Shown here piece by piece: positions 8,131 to 16,767 of a stretch of 32,293 nucleotides of DNA; position 1 is the stretch's first letter, and every line of letters begins with the position of its first letter. Both the position numbers and the translations under genes were made by a program. The notes under the pieces were generated by a model, which searched no databases, was not told where the DNA came from, and saw only the letters and a list, made by a program, of their open reading frames with translations. The DNA comes from Schlesneria paludicola DSM 18645. Lineage in GTDB: Bacteria > Planctomycetota > Planctomycetia > Planctomycetales > Planctomycetaceae. The stretch spans positions 1-32,293 of the forward strand of contig CAMCMU010000052.1 in NCBI GenBank assembly GCA_945876035.1. Direction: 5' to 3'.

Positions 8131-8599
8131 AATCTAAGGACCTCATCTGAAGCCTGACAAAAACTCCTAGCCCCTCGAAGACTTCAAGCATGGCAGGACC
8201 GGCCATTAGACTACACCGATGCGTTGTGGAGTTCCACTCATCGAAAATCGTCTCTCCGGTAGGAGACCGCTATCGGTTGGCCGTATTTGCGATTTTCGAA
8301 CGCCGATGATTGAATGCGATCCACGTTGGCCAAGAACAGCCCCCCTGTCGGCCCTGACATACGCGGTGAAACGAATCCGGACCGGCCGAAAAGATGATTC
8401 CGGGTTCGGAACGTCAATCGGCGAAGGGCCACGACCGGATGCATTCTCATTCGGACATCGGTGACCGTTTGATCGAAATCTCCGGTCGAGCGGCGTGGCA
8501 TCGATCACGACATTCCGGATGATATGTTTTGGAGACTTGACAGGACTAAAGATCAGGAAGACTCCGTGAGTCGCCCGCGTGGCATGAGACAAACCGAGA
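8131..8599. other. Intergenic region upstream of metallohydrolase gene
   Basis: No gene is supported. A 128-residue minus-strand frame (8206-8592) is open but has no recognisable domain and is rich in Arg, Ser and Pro. The region contains the inverted repeat at 8241-8299 and a small GACTC/GAGTC hairpin at 8560-8572. The promoter of the minus-strand metallohydrolase gene is expected here. Confidence 0.4.
8241..8299. repeat. Nested inverted repeat
   Basis: Outer arms TCGAAAATCG (8241-8250) and CGATTTTCGA (8290-8299) are perfect 10-bp complements. Between them is a second hairpin, TCTCC (8253-8257) with GGAGA (8262-8266) and a 4-base loop. The element lies in the leader or promoter region of the minus-strand metallohydrolase gene. 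It could form a branched RNA or be an operator; the sequence alone does not decide. Confidence 0.55.
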
Positions 8600-9796
8600 C
8601 TACTCCACCCGCATGATGACGAACTTCAAGTAACGAAATTCCGGTAACACAAGGGGTGTCGGATGGTCGGCTGGTTGGTCATGAATACCAAGCATCGTCC
8701 CTCGACATCGCGCCTCCGAGAGACCCTCTTCACAGACTCGAAGAAACATCGGCAGGTCGACATGGCTCGAACAGGAGGCCACCGCGAGTATGCCCCCCTT
8801 GTGTGTCACCGCAGCGCCGGCACGAATCATTTTTCGATAGGCGACCATCGCCTTCGCAATCGATTCCTGATTGGGTGCGAAGGACGGGGGGTCCATGACG
8901 ACCATGTCCCAGCGTCGGCCATTCTGAGTGGCGTCGTCCAAAAATTCGAAGGCATCGGAAGCGATCGCCTCATGAGCGAGTGACGGTAATTCGTTGAGTC
9001 GCCAGTGCTCGATCGATGTTTCGATGGCGGGTTTAGCCAAATCAACTGTCGTCACGTGTTTGGCAAAACCTCGTCCCGCCGCGATAGAGAATCCACCGGT
9101 GTAGCCGAATAGATTGAGGACAGTGCGATTTTTGGCAAGGCGGCGAATTGCTTGCCGATTCTCACGCTGATCAAGGAAAAAACCTGTTTTCTGTCCTTTC
9201 ACGATGTCAGCGGTAAATTGAAGTCCGTGTTCCAGAAAACGAACGGGTTCCGTCGGTTCAGGTCCATGCAATATTCTGCCACCACCGCTCCGCTCCTTCA
9301 CCCGTTCGTAGACCTGCTGCAGGCCTCTCGCGTCAGCCAGCCATGCGGCAATACCTGCGGTATTCCAGAAACCCCGCGGCCCGGCACCATCAAGCTTTAT
9401 GACTGCCGAGCTGTCATAAACATCCACCACCAACCCCGGAGTGCGATCTCCTTCACCGTTAAGCATTCGATATCCGGTTGTTGTTCGGTCGAACAAGGTT
9501 TCTCGCAACGCGAACGCGGCACGAAGGCGCTTCTCCGCCCAACGATCATCCAGCGTTGCGGTTCCATTGGAATCACACACACGGAAAGCCAGAGGCGAGG
9601 CAGGGTCGTAGAATCCCACCGCCAAGGGTTGGCCCTTCCGGTTGTCGAGCAGCACGGCTGGAGATCCGCTTTTTGACTGTGGCAGGTCTCGAAGTGAGTC
9701 GGCAAAAATCCAGGGGTGACCGCGTTTGACCGTCCGCGCAAGATCACGGTTCAAGCGTAGAACAACGGGTGTCTCCGTGTCATGGACAAGTGGCAT
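8600..9796 (-). CDS. rlmI: RlmI-type 23S rRNA cytosine-C5 methyltransferase family protein
   Basis: This 398-residue class I SAM-dependent methyltransferase is of the RlmI/YccW type. An N-terminal PUA-like RNA-binding domain (about 10-90) includes VKRGHPWIFADSL. The catalytic domain has TGFFLDQRENR, the SAM-binding loop VLNLFGYTGGFSIAAGRG, an acidic ribose-binding region (VTTVDLAKPAIE), the DPPSFAP motif and the catalytic-Cys region ASCSSHV. Family members methylate C5 of a cytosine in 23S rRNA (m5C1962 in E. coli); the exact target here is inferred. Length is typical. The ATG at 9796 has no strong ribosome binding site. It lies 127 bases downstream of moaC on the same strand and may be co-transcribed with it, although the functions are unrelated. 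Confidence 0.9.
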   Translation of the reverse strand: MPLVHDTETPVVLRLNRDLARTVKRGHPWIFADSLRDLPQSKSGSPAVLLDNRKGQPLAVGFYDPASPLAFRVCDSNGTATLDDRWAEKRLRAAFALRETLFDRTTTGYRMLNGEGDRTPGLVVDVYDSSAVIKLDGAGPRGFWNTAGIAAWLADARGLQQVYERVKERSGGGRILHGPEPTEPVRFLEHGLQFTADIVKGQKTGFFLDQRENRQAIRRLAKNRTVLNLFGYTGGFSIAAGRGFAKHVTTVDLAKPAIETSIEHWRLNELPSLAHEAIASDAFEFLDDATQNGRRWDMVVMDPPSFAPNQESIAKAMVAYRKMIRAGAAVTHKGGILAVASCSSHVDLPMFLRVCEEGLSEARCRGTMLGIHDQPADHPTPLVLPEFRYLKFVIMRVE

Positions 9797-9923
9797 GTTG
9801 CGTCTTTTGCTGTCTGCTGAATAGGGATGGTGAGGAGTGAGAAAGTCGTGCCTCTCCGAGGAAAAGATTCACCGAATTGAGGTCCACTGTTCACGGGAAG
9901 GCCACCACGGAACCGCCGCAAAA

Positions 9924-10442
9924 TCAGCACTCTGATCCGTTCTCCGTTGAGGGATGGGATAAAGTCTGTGTTAACGCTTGAAAATGTCCACTGCGGCCAC
10001 CCGATTTTTCGAGTAATCGGGTGGGTCCGATGGTCATTTCGCGATCAACGGCCTTGCACATATCGTAAATCGTCAAGGCCGCAACAGAGACTGCCATTAG
10101 TGATTCCATTTCAATCCCCGTGCGACCGTGAGACCTCACCACTGATTCAATGCGAACGGTTGTCTGACCGATCACGTGAAGATGGACCTCAACGGCATCA
10201 ATTCCCAATGGATGGCACAAGGGAATCAGATCGGCCGTCCGCTTTGTGGCCATGATTCCGGCAAGTCGAGCAATCTCAAACACGTCGCCCTTGGCCACTT
10301 GGCGATCCACAATCAGCGTCAATGTCTCCTGCCGCATGGTGACAAAACTTTCGGCTCGAGCCATTCGGGCCGTCATCGTCTTCGCTCCAACGTCGACCAT
10401 TCGACTGGATCCGAATTCATCAAAATGAGTCAGTGCAGACAT
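9924..10442 (-). CDS. moaC: Cyclic pyranopterin monophosphate synthase
   Basis: This 172-residue MoaC makes cyclic pyranopterin monophosphate from the product of MoaA in molybdenum cofactor synthesis. The family pattern is complete: [16 protein letters not shown] at the N-terminus, [17 protein letters not shown] (active-site His region), [25 protein letters not shown] with the catalytic Lys and Asp, and the terminal LEKSGGRSG. The ATG at 10442 is preferred because the conserved block begins two residues later; a TTG at 10454 would add four residues. About 20 residues follow SGGRSG, longer than in many MoaCs. The codons for this terminal part contain a 9-bp inverted repeat (9997-10024). No other moa gene is visible nearby. 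Confidence 0.96.
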   Translation of the reverse strand: MSALTHFDEFGSSRMVDVGAKTMTARMARAESFVTMRQETLTLIVDRQVAKGDVFEIARLAGIMATKRTADLIPLCHPLGIDAVEVHLHVIGQTTVRIESVVRSHGRTGIEMESLMAVSVAALTIYDMCKAVDREMTIGPTRLLEKSGGRSGHFQALTQTLSHPSTENGSEC

Positions 10443-10720
10443 CCGTACCAGCAACTTTCAAGAAGGTTTTTTCGGACTCGAATCAGTGCACGCCAATATC
10501 CAAGTGATCTCTGCCAGCATCCCTGAAAGGAAGGGCAAACCGGCTTCGTCAATCGTCTCATCAGCCACCGTCGGCATCAACGGGCATCCTCCGTAGCGGC
10601 GGCGAAAGGGCTCATTATCACGCCGAGACAGGGACCCAGATCGCAACGAACGAAGTAAAAACGCCCGCTGCCGAAAGAGGTCACAAAAACAGAAATTCAG
10701 ACGGATCAGTGGCGATGAAT

Positions 10721-12433
10721 TCAACGGGAACTCGGTCGCCGAGATGTCACAGAGACCTCCAATTCTTGGACTGTCACGACGGAGTCCGCCGCGGTGGGGT
10801 TCGTGTTGAGGCTGACACTAAAACTATTGTCGCCAAATTTGGCCGGCGGTGATGACAGAGGAATCTGGTACACGAAGAACGGTGGAAGGACTCGGCCTTC
10901 CTGTGCGGTTTGACCATCCTCATCGAATACACGACGAATCTGTGTCGGGGAAATCGGTGATCCGTTCAAAGACAACTCCAATTCATCACCAATCGCCATT
11001 CCGGATGCCTTAAATTTCAGTGTCACGAGAAGATTCGCGTCCGCACACTCTTCTGCAATTCGAAACGGGAGTGTTCCTGTCAGCACACGCGTTTGACGAT
11101 CAAGTTTCATCTGCATGTTTTTGTCCACTCCCGTAGGACACGTGCCCAGTTTTGCCGTCGCTGGGCCCGGCCAAAGGGGATGGAACAGATAATGACGTTG
11201 ACCCGCCGCAACCTCCTGCGGATCCCGCAGCGATGCCAGAGACGTCAAAGCCCGAGGCCAAGCATCCACGGAGCCCATGTCTTCCCTCCAATGGTATTGA
11301 TAGTTGTAAACAGAGATTCCGTCGGCACCAAACGCATAATAGTTGTGAGCGGCGGCACGATAGCTCTCGAGGGTATGGCAATGATGCTCGTTGCCACGAC
11401 TGATCATGGGGTGGATCGAGGGATAAACTCGACAGTTTGTCCCTTGAACCAACTCGACAAAATCTTCTGTCCGAATGTTGAAATCCGTATGAAAAAAATC
11501 GGAGGGACAAACAAAGTCCACGGCACCACTTCGAACCCATGCCGCGATATCAAAACCAAGCGTTTGACATTCTTCCATCGTCTGTGGAACGCGCACGCCC
11601 AAGAGCAACCGCTGACGACCGCGTTTCAGCGCGGCGTTGTCCAGCAGCGTGCGACACTGTCCCACGAATTCGGTTAACAACGGAGCATTCTGCTTTGCCT
11701 CGGAAGGTTGAAACACATGACACCAACGCATCCAGTCCAACTCCAAGCCATCGACGTCAAACCGTTCGAGAAACTCTGCCGCGAAATCTAACACGGACTC
11801 GCGAACGCCTCGGTATTGATAGTCCATGCCGCCAGGAAACTCCGGAAGTTGCCACTCCGGATGCGCCTTGTGAAAGGCTGAGGACTGCTGATGCCGGTCA
11901 TTCATCCGAAGCCCGCCAAGATATTCCATCCCCTGCTGGTGAGCACGATCGAGGGCAATCTGAATCCGATTATAGCCCGCATTTTCCAACTGCCAGTAAC
12001 CTGTCGGCCGACCCTTGTAGATGTTGTCTGGAATATGTTCCCGATAGAAACTTTTGAATTCAGGGGGAACCGTTCCCTTGGACATCGAGAAAACACACTC
12101 CACAATTCGGTCAATCTTCGCCTTGGCGTGCTCGTCGACTATTTCTTCGATCAGGGCTTTCACTTTTTCCGGTTCTGGATCCGCATCGAGATGAACGTAT
12201 GTGAGAGGGAGCGCCGTCATGTTGAACTGGTCCCAATTGATCATCAGTCGGCAATCGCGTGGCGTGCCTCGATTTTGAGGATCCGATGCCAAGCCGATCG
12301 AGGCCAAGCCGACAATCCAACTGGCCACTGAGAGCCGGTACCAAGCGGTGCCAAAAATGTGCCGAAGGACGAACCTTGGATCGGAATTCCAAAAGAGGAT
12401 GATGGATTGGGATCGAATCAAACAAAAAATCAC
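10721..12433 (-). CDS. Secreted TIM-barrel glycoside-hydrolase-like protein
   Basis: This 570-residue exported protein starts at GTG 12433, supported by AGGA six bases upstream. The N-terminus is long (about 30 residues) before a hydrophobic stretch (SVASWIVGLASIGLASD), consistent with a signal peptide; a shorter start within this stretch is possible. The main domain resembles a family-10-like glycosyl hydrolase or related TIM barrel, with LINWDQFN-type strand 1, then YLGGLRMNDRH, DVDGLELDWMRW (about 225-236, a likely catalytic acid segment), LLLGVRVPQT, VDFVCPSDFF and AFGADGISVYNYQY. A C-terminal beta domain of about 120 residues (VTLKFKASGMAIGDELELSLNG) looks like a carbohydrate-binding or jelly-roll module. 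The substrate is unknown; polysaccharide breakdown is plausible given planctomycete lifestyles. moaC starts about 280 bases downstream. Confidence 0.75.
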   Translation of the reverse strand: MIFCLIRSQSIILFWNSDPRFVLRHIFGTAWYRLSVASWIVGLASIGLASDPQNRGTPRDCRLMINWDQFNMTALPLTYVHLDADPEPEKVKALIEEIVDEHAKAKIDRIVECVFSMSKGTVPPEFKSFYREHIPDNIYKGRPTGYWQLENAGYNRIQIALDRAHQQGMEYLGGLRMNDRHQQSSAFHKAHPEWQLPEFPGGMDYQYRGVRESVLDFAAEFLERFDVDGLELDWMRWCHVFQPSEAKQNAPLLTEFVGQCRTLLDNAALKRGRQRLLLGVRVPQTMEECQTLGFDIAAWVRSGAVDFVCPSDFFHTDFNIRTEDFVELVQGTNCRVYPSIHPMISRGNEHHCHTLESYRAAAHNYYAFGADGISVYNYQYHWREDMGSVDAWPRALTSLASLRDPQEVAAGQRHYLFHPLWPGPATAKLGTCPTGVDKNMQMKLDRQTRVLTGTLPFRIAEECADANLLVTLKFKASGMAIGDELELSLNGSPISPTQIRRVFDEDGQTAQEGRVLPPFFVYQIPLSSPPAKFGDNSFSVSLNTNPTAADSVVTVQELEVSVTSRRPSSR

Positions 12434-12854
12434 GATAGTTCCTAAGACTTTGGACGGATTTTTAACCGATTTTGGCAGACACTGGTTCCCTGACTCTATG
12501 CTGACAACTCGGCATAGCGACCGTTGTGACTGCCAGCAGAGACTAAGTCTTCCCCGCTACGACCGCAACTGCGTGCTTCACGCTGTCCCACGCGGGAAAG
12601 CAATCACATCGCCCCTCTGTGCTAACCTCCCAAACATCCGGACCGAGGGGGACACCTCGCGAACCGGTCGATCTGCGTTCGGGGATTGCGTCGCATTCTG
12701 AGTCTGACTGAAATCCGAAACGTCCTTAACTGAAATTGACACAAGTCTCGGTCATAACTAGAGTCTGCGTCTCGTCTAAATTTCAACCGTCGCAATTCTC
12801 GACCGCTCGGATTCTCACGTGACCGTCCACGTTGACTCCCTATCATCAGATCGA
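12434..12854. other. Divergent promoter region
   Basis: This region lies between the minus-strand TIM-barrel hydrolase gene and the plus-strand lipoprotein gene. No gene is seen. It holds a candidate promoter for the lipoprotein gene (12736-12764). The promoter of the hydrolase gene is expected close to 12434-12520 but was not recognised. Confidence 0.4.
12736..12764 (+). promoter_or_regulatory. Candidate sigma70-type promoter for lipoprotein gene
   Basis: TTGACA (12736-12741) is a perfect -35 match. A spacer of 17 bases leads to TAGAGT (12759-12764), a 4/6 match to TATAAT. The predicted start of transcription, near 12771, would give a leader of about 85 bases to the ATG at 12855. Confidence 0.45.
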
Positions 12855-13679
12855 ATGCGACCGTGGCTGGTCTTGGGAGTCGGGATGTTGGGGCTTGTCG
12901 GCTGCAGCCTCTTCCCGCCGCATACACCCGAGAAAACGACTGGAGGGCGGGCAAGCATTTTGCCACCCATTCAGCCCAAACGCGAATCGATTCAGCTGGA
13001 GGTCCTGTTCGTGGAGAGACCCGCTGACGATCCCGCCTTGGGGCATGCCTTGTGGCGAGAGATCGATGAACTGGGTGACTTTCCGACTGAAACACGCGTC
13101 CTGTTGCAAAAAAATGGGTTTCGAATTGGCCATGTTGGTTCCAGTATTCCACCAGCCGTGCAAATTTTATTGGGGCTTGTCTCTCGAGAGAATGGCGAAA
13201 ATCAAAATTTGAATCCGCTGATTGGTAATCGCAAAATTTTGCCGCCCGGTATGGATACCGAAGTTCAAACAGCAGAAGAGCGAGAGTCCGGCCGTTTTCG
13301 GCGACACAATGACCTCAAAATTGAAGATCACGAGTATTTCCGGCTGAGATCCTTATTTCGGATGAAATCGGTGCGTTTGCAGGACGGTTGGGTGCGAGTC
13401 GATTTTCAACCGGAAATTCATCACGGCGAAAATCGAGTCCGTCACACACCGACAGAGGATGGCTTAGGACTGGGCTGGGGATTCCAAAATCGACAAAATG
13501 TCGAGACGCGACACTCCGATCGGTTTAGCGTGACCTTGAACATAGGCGAAATGGCAATCATCACCTCCGATCCTACTCAAGACGAGACTCTAGGAAATCT
13601 TTTCTTTTGCCGAGAAGACGGCGGAGTGACAAAACAGCGAGTCCTGATTGTGCGACTGGCTGCCTCTGGAACGCCCTGA
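12855..13679 (+). CDS. Predicted lipoprotein of unknown function
   Basis: This 274-residue protein starts MRPWLVLGVGMLGLVGCSL, a lipoprotein signal peptide with lipobox LVGC. The ATG at 12855 places the modified Cys at residue 17; a GTG at 12819 would add 12 polar residues and is less likely. The mature part has no family I can name. It contains QLEVLFVERPADDPALGHALWREIDEL, then ETRVLLQKNGFRIGHVGSSIPPAVQILLGL, and ends in beta-type segments (FSVTLNIGEMAIITSD, KQRVLIVRL). This layout resembles planctomycete lipoproteins with a secretin-like fold, but that is only an impression. It should be lipidated by Lgt; an Lgt variant is encoded at 23326-24459. A candidate promoter lies 90 bases upstream. 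Confidence 0.75.
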   Translation: MRPWLVLGVGMLGLVGCSLFPPHTPEKTTGGRASILPPIQPKRESIQLEVLFVERPADDPALGHALWREIDELGDFPTETRVLLQKNGFRIGHVGSSIPPAVQILLGLVSRENGENQNLNPLIGNRKILPPGMDTEVQTAEERESGRFRRHNDLKIEDHEYFRLRSLFRMKSVRLQDGWVRVDFQPEIHHGENRVRHTPTEDGLGLGWGFQNRQNVETRHSDRFSVTLNIGEMAIITSDPTQDETLGNLFFCREDGGVTKQRVLIVRLAASGTP

Positions 13680-14197
13680 ACATTCACGACCCGCCGCAGT
13701 CGACCAGTGGCGTGGCGTTCAGGGGGTCACCCTCCAGCGAAAAAGAGTCCGGTGCTGTCGCTTCAGGAATCCGTCGAATGCGGACCAATTACGTTGTTTG
13801 GACACCGCGAGCGGAACCTCCGCAAATGGCTCCGAATCGTGTTCTCAGACAACGTCCACAGTCCATCGGAAGCCATTCCCTTCAAACACAGACGTTCGAT
13901 CTTCGATGCCGTCGAATGGATCATACCGTCAAACGAACAGGGCTTCGAAAGCCTCGTGCGGGAGATGTCTCACCGGTCCTCGCTGTCGTGAACGCGAGAC
14001 ACCTGTCGGAAAGCGTATTTCCTGTGCCTGCTCTGGTTCCCGCATCAACCGCGCGTTAGCCTGCGACAGAGGCACTGTTTCGATCTCAATGTGACACCAC
14101 GACCCCTCGTGAAACATCGGTGACCCTTTTGCGTCGACGTGAATTTTCCCGCGATTCTGGGCGAATCGATTTTTTCTGCAATTCATGAAAGTTCACC
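13680..14197. other. 518-base region without a supported gene
   Basis: Several overlapping frames of 85-150 residues are open on both strands, but none has a recognised motif or a good ribosome binding site. The least implausible are a plus-strand frame at 13707-13991 (GTG start, 94 residues, ending EWIIPSNEQGFESLVREMS) and a minus-strand frame ending at 13929 (with GSWCHIEIETVPLSQ). These overlap, so at most one could be real. The region may hold a decayed gene or the promoter and leader of the oxidoreductase gene. Confidence 0.35.
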
Positions 14198-15328
14198 ATG
14201 AAATTTGGCATCGGTGTCCTAGGAGCTACAGGGTATATTGGTACGCCGTATCGCCGCGAGATTCGCGAGTCACCGCTGGATGCTCGGATCGTCGCTCTGC
14301 ATGGACGTCGTCGAGATCTTCTGGAAGCCGCCGGAAAAGAAGACCAAGCCCAACTCGTGACGGATGACTGGCGACAGGTTGTCGACCATCCGGAAGTTAA
14401 CTTAATCGTCGTCTGTACTCCGGATGCGTATCACCGCGAAGCCGTCATGCGATGTGCGGCACTCGGAAAACATCTGATCTGTGAAAAGCCGATTGGGGCA
14501 AACGCCAAGGAAGCGAAAGAAATGTGGGACGCGGTTCGCAAGACCGGAGCGGGCCATTATGTTCCGTTCTGGACTCGATACGTTCCGGTCTGTGTTCGAG
14601 CGAGAGAGATCGTTCGGCAGGGGATTTTGGGCCAGATTCGGGCTGCCGTTTATCGGTGGCACAATCCCCGTCCAAGTCACATGCCGTTTACTTGGAGAGA
14701 CGACACGACGATTTCTTCGGCTGGTATCGTCGCCGATGTCGGCTCGCACGCTTACGACACCTTGTGCTGGATGTTGGAGACCGAAGCGACTCGTGTGATG
14801 TCACATGCCAAGATCATGAGTCCTGCCAAACCCGATGTCGGAGAGATCAATCTCGCCGAAGCGATTTCGTGGGGCCAATCGGGGCTTCAGAGCCGAGTGT
14901 CCCAAAACCGGCCCGTAACGGCCTTCGATTACGGATCAATCGCGTTCGAACTCAACGCGGGAATCGTCGGACTGTTGCTGGTCTCTAATTCTCCGTTCCT
15001 CCGAAAGGGATTGGCTCCCGAGATTGAACTGCATGGAAGCGACGCATCGCTCGCCGTTGATCGAATTCGCTCTACGGTCACGCTATTTCAGCCGGGTGAT
15101 GCCACTGGCGACGTGGAATTCGTGACCGACCCCGGTCCTGTGAATCGCTTCTCGCAATACGTCTTCCCAAGTCTGCGAAACCGCATTGCGGGTCAGATCA
15201 CCGAGCATCCCGGCATGGACGACGGCTACCGCGCCCAACTCTTCACCGACGCAGCAGCACAGTCGGCTTGTGCTGGAACTTGGATCGTCATCTCGCCCAA
15301 CACCTTAGACAAACAACATCCACCGTAA
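14198..15328 (+). CDS. Gfo/Idh/MocA-family NAD(P)-dependent oxidoreductase
   Basis: This 376-residue soluble oxidoreductase has an N-terminal Rossmann fold with GVLGATGYIGTP (residues 6-17). The usual Gfo/Idh pattern is GxGxxG; the GATGYIG form here is less typical and recalls SDR-like dinucleotide-binding loops. VVCTPDAYHREAV follows, then the hallmark CEKPIG with the catalytic-type Lys97. The C-terminal domain carries the D-x-G-x-H-x-x-D motif in VADVGSHAYDTLCW. Family members oxidise or reduce sugars, inositols or related alcohols; the substrate is not readable. There is no signal peptide, unlike many planctomycete paralogues. The ATG at 14198 is preceded by GAAAG. It is followed by a promoter and the helicase gene, so probably transcribed alone. 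Confidence 0.9.
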   Translation: MKFGIGVLGATGYIGTPYRREIRESPLDARIVALHGRRRDLLEAAGKEDQAQLVTDDWRQVVDHPEVNLIVVCTPDAYHREAVMRCAALGKHLICEKPIGANAKEAKEMWDAVRKTGAGHYVPFWTRYVPVCVRAREIVRQGILGQIRAAVYRWHNPRPSHMPFTWRDDTTISSAGIVADVGSHAYDTLCWMLETEATRVMSHAKIMSPAKPDVGEINLAEAISWGQSGLQSRVSQNRPVTAFDYGSIAFELNAGIVGLLLVSNSPFLRKGLAPEIELHGSDASLAVDRIRSTVTLFQPGDATGDVEFVTDPGPVNRFSQYVFPSLRNRIAGQITEHPGMDDGYRAQLFTDAAAQSACAGTWIVISPNTLDKQHPP

Positions 15329-15374
15329 TCATGGCCGGGATGCGCTTACTCTTCTCAAACCGAGTCTTGTTTGA

Positions 15375-15403
15375 TTGACCTTGCCTAGTCTGCGTTCTAT
15401 AGT
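15375..15403 (+). promoter_or_regulatory. Near-consensus sigma70-type promoter for DEAD-box helicase gene
   Basis: TTGACC (15375-15380, 5/6) and TATAGT (15398-15403, 5/6) are separated by exactly 17 bases. Transcription would start near 15410, leaving about 70 bases to the preferred TTG start at 15481. This is the best promoter seen in the window. Confidence 0.6.
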
Positions 15404-15480
15404 CAGATTTGTTTTGACTTGCAATCGTGTTTGTGGTGTTTTCCATTTTTGGCTTGCTCATTCCTCATAAGGATGGTCGG

Positions 15481-16731
15481 TTGATAGACGAAACAGAACC
15501 GACTCCCGCCCGATTTGACGATTTAGGTCTGAGTGAGACTTCGCTTGTGGTGCTGCGCAAGATAGGGTTTCAGACCCCCAGCCCCATCCAAGCATCATTC
15601 ATTCCTATTGCTCTCTCCGGCCGCGATTGTATCGGTCAGGCACGGACTGGAACGGGGAAAACAGCTGCATTTGTTTTGCCCATCTTGGAGCGGATTGACC
15701 TCAATAATCCAAGTACACAAGCCCTTGTTCTGACTCCCACCAGGGAACTCAGCCAACAGGTCGCGACGGAGGCGATCCGTCTGACCTTGAATCACGCCGT
15801 CACAACCGCCTGCTGCGTGGGCGGACGACCGCTCAAGACGCAGATGAATGACTTGAAACGCGGAGCCCAAATTGTGATTGGGACTCCAGGCCGAGTAATC
15901 GATCTGTTGGCCCGTGGATGTCTCGATATCCGGGAACTGAAAATTGCGGTTCTTGACGAAGCGGATCGGATGCTCGATATCGGATTTCGTCCTGACATCG
16001 AACGCATCTTGAAGCAGTGTCCAGCAAACCGGCAAACCTTACTTTTGTCGGCCACTCTACCTGCACCTGTGGAACGTTTAGCCCGGAGATACATGGTCGA
16101 TCCCGAGCGAATTGACATGTCAGTTGATTCCGTCAACAGTGGAACGATCAATCAATACTACGTCGCCGTGGATCACGATCGAAAGTTTCCAGTCTTGGTT
16201 CGCCTGCTGTTGCAGGAAAGACCGCAGCAGGCCATTGTGTTCACGCGAACAAAACGTGGCGCAGAGGAAGTTTTTCGCAAGTTTGCAGGCCGCTTGCCGC
16301 AAACCGATTTCATCCATGGGGATCTTCCCCAGACAGCGCGCGATCGGGTGATGAAACAATTTCGTACCGGCGAGATCCGGCTTTTGATCGCCACCGATGT
16401 GATGGGTCGCGGGATCGATGTCAGCGGCATTTCGCACATCATCAATTACGATATTCCTCAGGACTGCGATGACTATGTCCATCGAATTGGCCGAACCGGC
16501 CGTCTTTCGTCGGTGGATGTCAAGGGAACCGCATTTACCTTCGTGTCTCTTGACGAAGGGGGCTTGCTGACAAATATCGAAATGCGGGTCAACCTCGAGA
16601 TTGCGCCCTACGCGGTGCGGGGTGTTGAAGCACACCGGGGACGTCCGAAACGTCAGCACGTCGATGAACTGCCGCCGGCACGACTCGAGATACAACCCGT
16701 TGATGACGACGATTTCTGGTCTGTTGCGTGA
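15481..16731 (+). CDS. DEAD-box ATP-dependent RNA helicase
   Basis: This 416-residue RNA helicase core has every superfamily motif: Q-motif (F12 with Q37 in FQTPSPIQ), motif I ARTGTGKT (54-61), Ia PTRELSQQ, GG, Ib TPGRVIDLL, II DEAD (159-162), III SAT, IV AIVFTRTKRGAEE, V LIATDVMGRGIDV and VI HRIGRTGR. Only about 50 residues follow motif VI, so the RhlE/DeaD-type C-terminal extension is short. The preferred start is TTG at 15481, with AAGGA at 15469-15473 in good spacing. A GTG at 15427 is in frame, but it would lie only about 17 bases from the predicted transcription start and would add a hydrophobic stretch foreign to the family. The role is probably RNA unwinding in ribosome assembly, mRNA turnover or cold adaptation. 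cstA follows after 36 bases, suggesting co-transcription. Confidence 0.95.
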   Translation: MIDETEPTPARFDDLGLSETSLVVLRKIGFQTPSPIQASFIPIALSGRDCIGQARTGTGKTAAFVLPILERIDLNNPSTQALVLTPTRELSQQVATEAIRLTLNHAVTTACCVGGRPLKTQMNDLKRGAQIVIGTPGRVIDLLARGCLDIRELKIAVLDEADRMLDIGFRPDIERILKQCPANRQTLLLSATLPAPVERLARRYMVDPERIDMSVDSVNSGTINQYYVAVDHDRKFPVLVRLLLQERPQQAIVFTRTKRGAEEVFRKFAGRLPQTDFIHGDLPQTARDRVMKQFRTGEIRLLIATDVMGRGIDVSGISHIINYDIPQDCDDYVHRIGRTGRLSSVDVKGTAFTFVSLDEGGLLTNIEMRVNLEIAPYAVRGVEAHRGRPKRQHVDELPPARLEIQPVDDDDFWSVA

Positions 16732-16767
16732 TCTCATGGTTCAACGGATTCTTGGGACATCGCAACC

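Noticed and set aside
10458-10724. 88-codon minus-strand frame between the TIM-barrel gene and moaC (TTG overlapping the upstream stop)
   Set aside because: The overlap hints at coupling, but there is no ribosome binding site, no motif and an Arg/Ser/Leu-biased composition. Kept only as a possibility.
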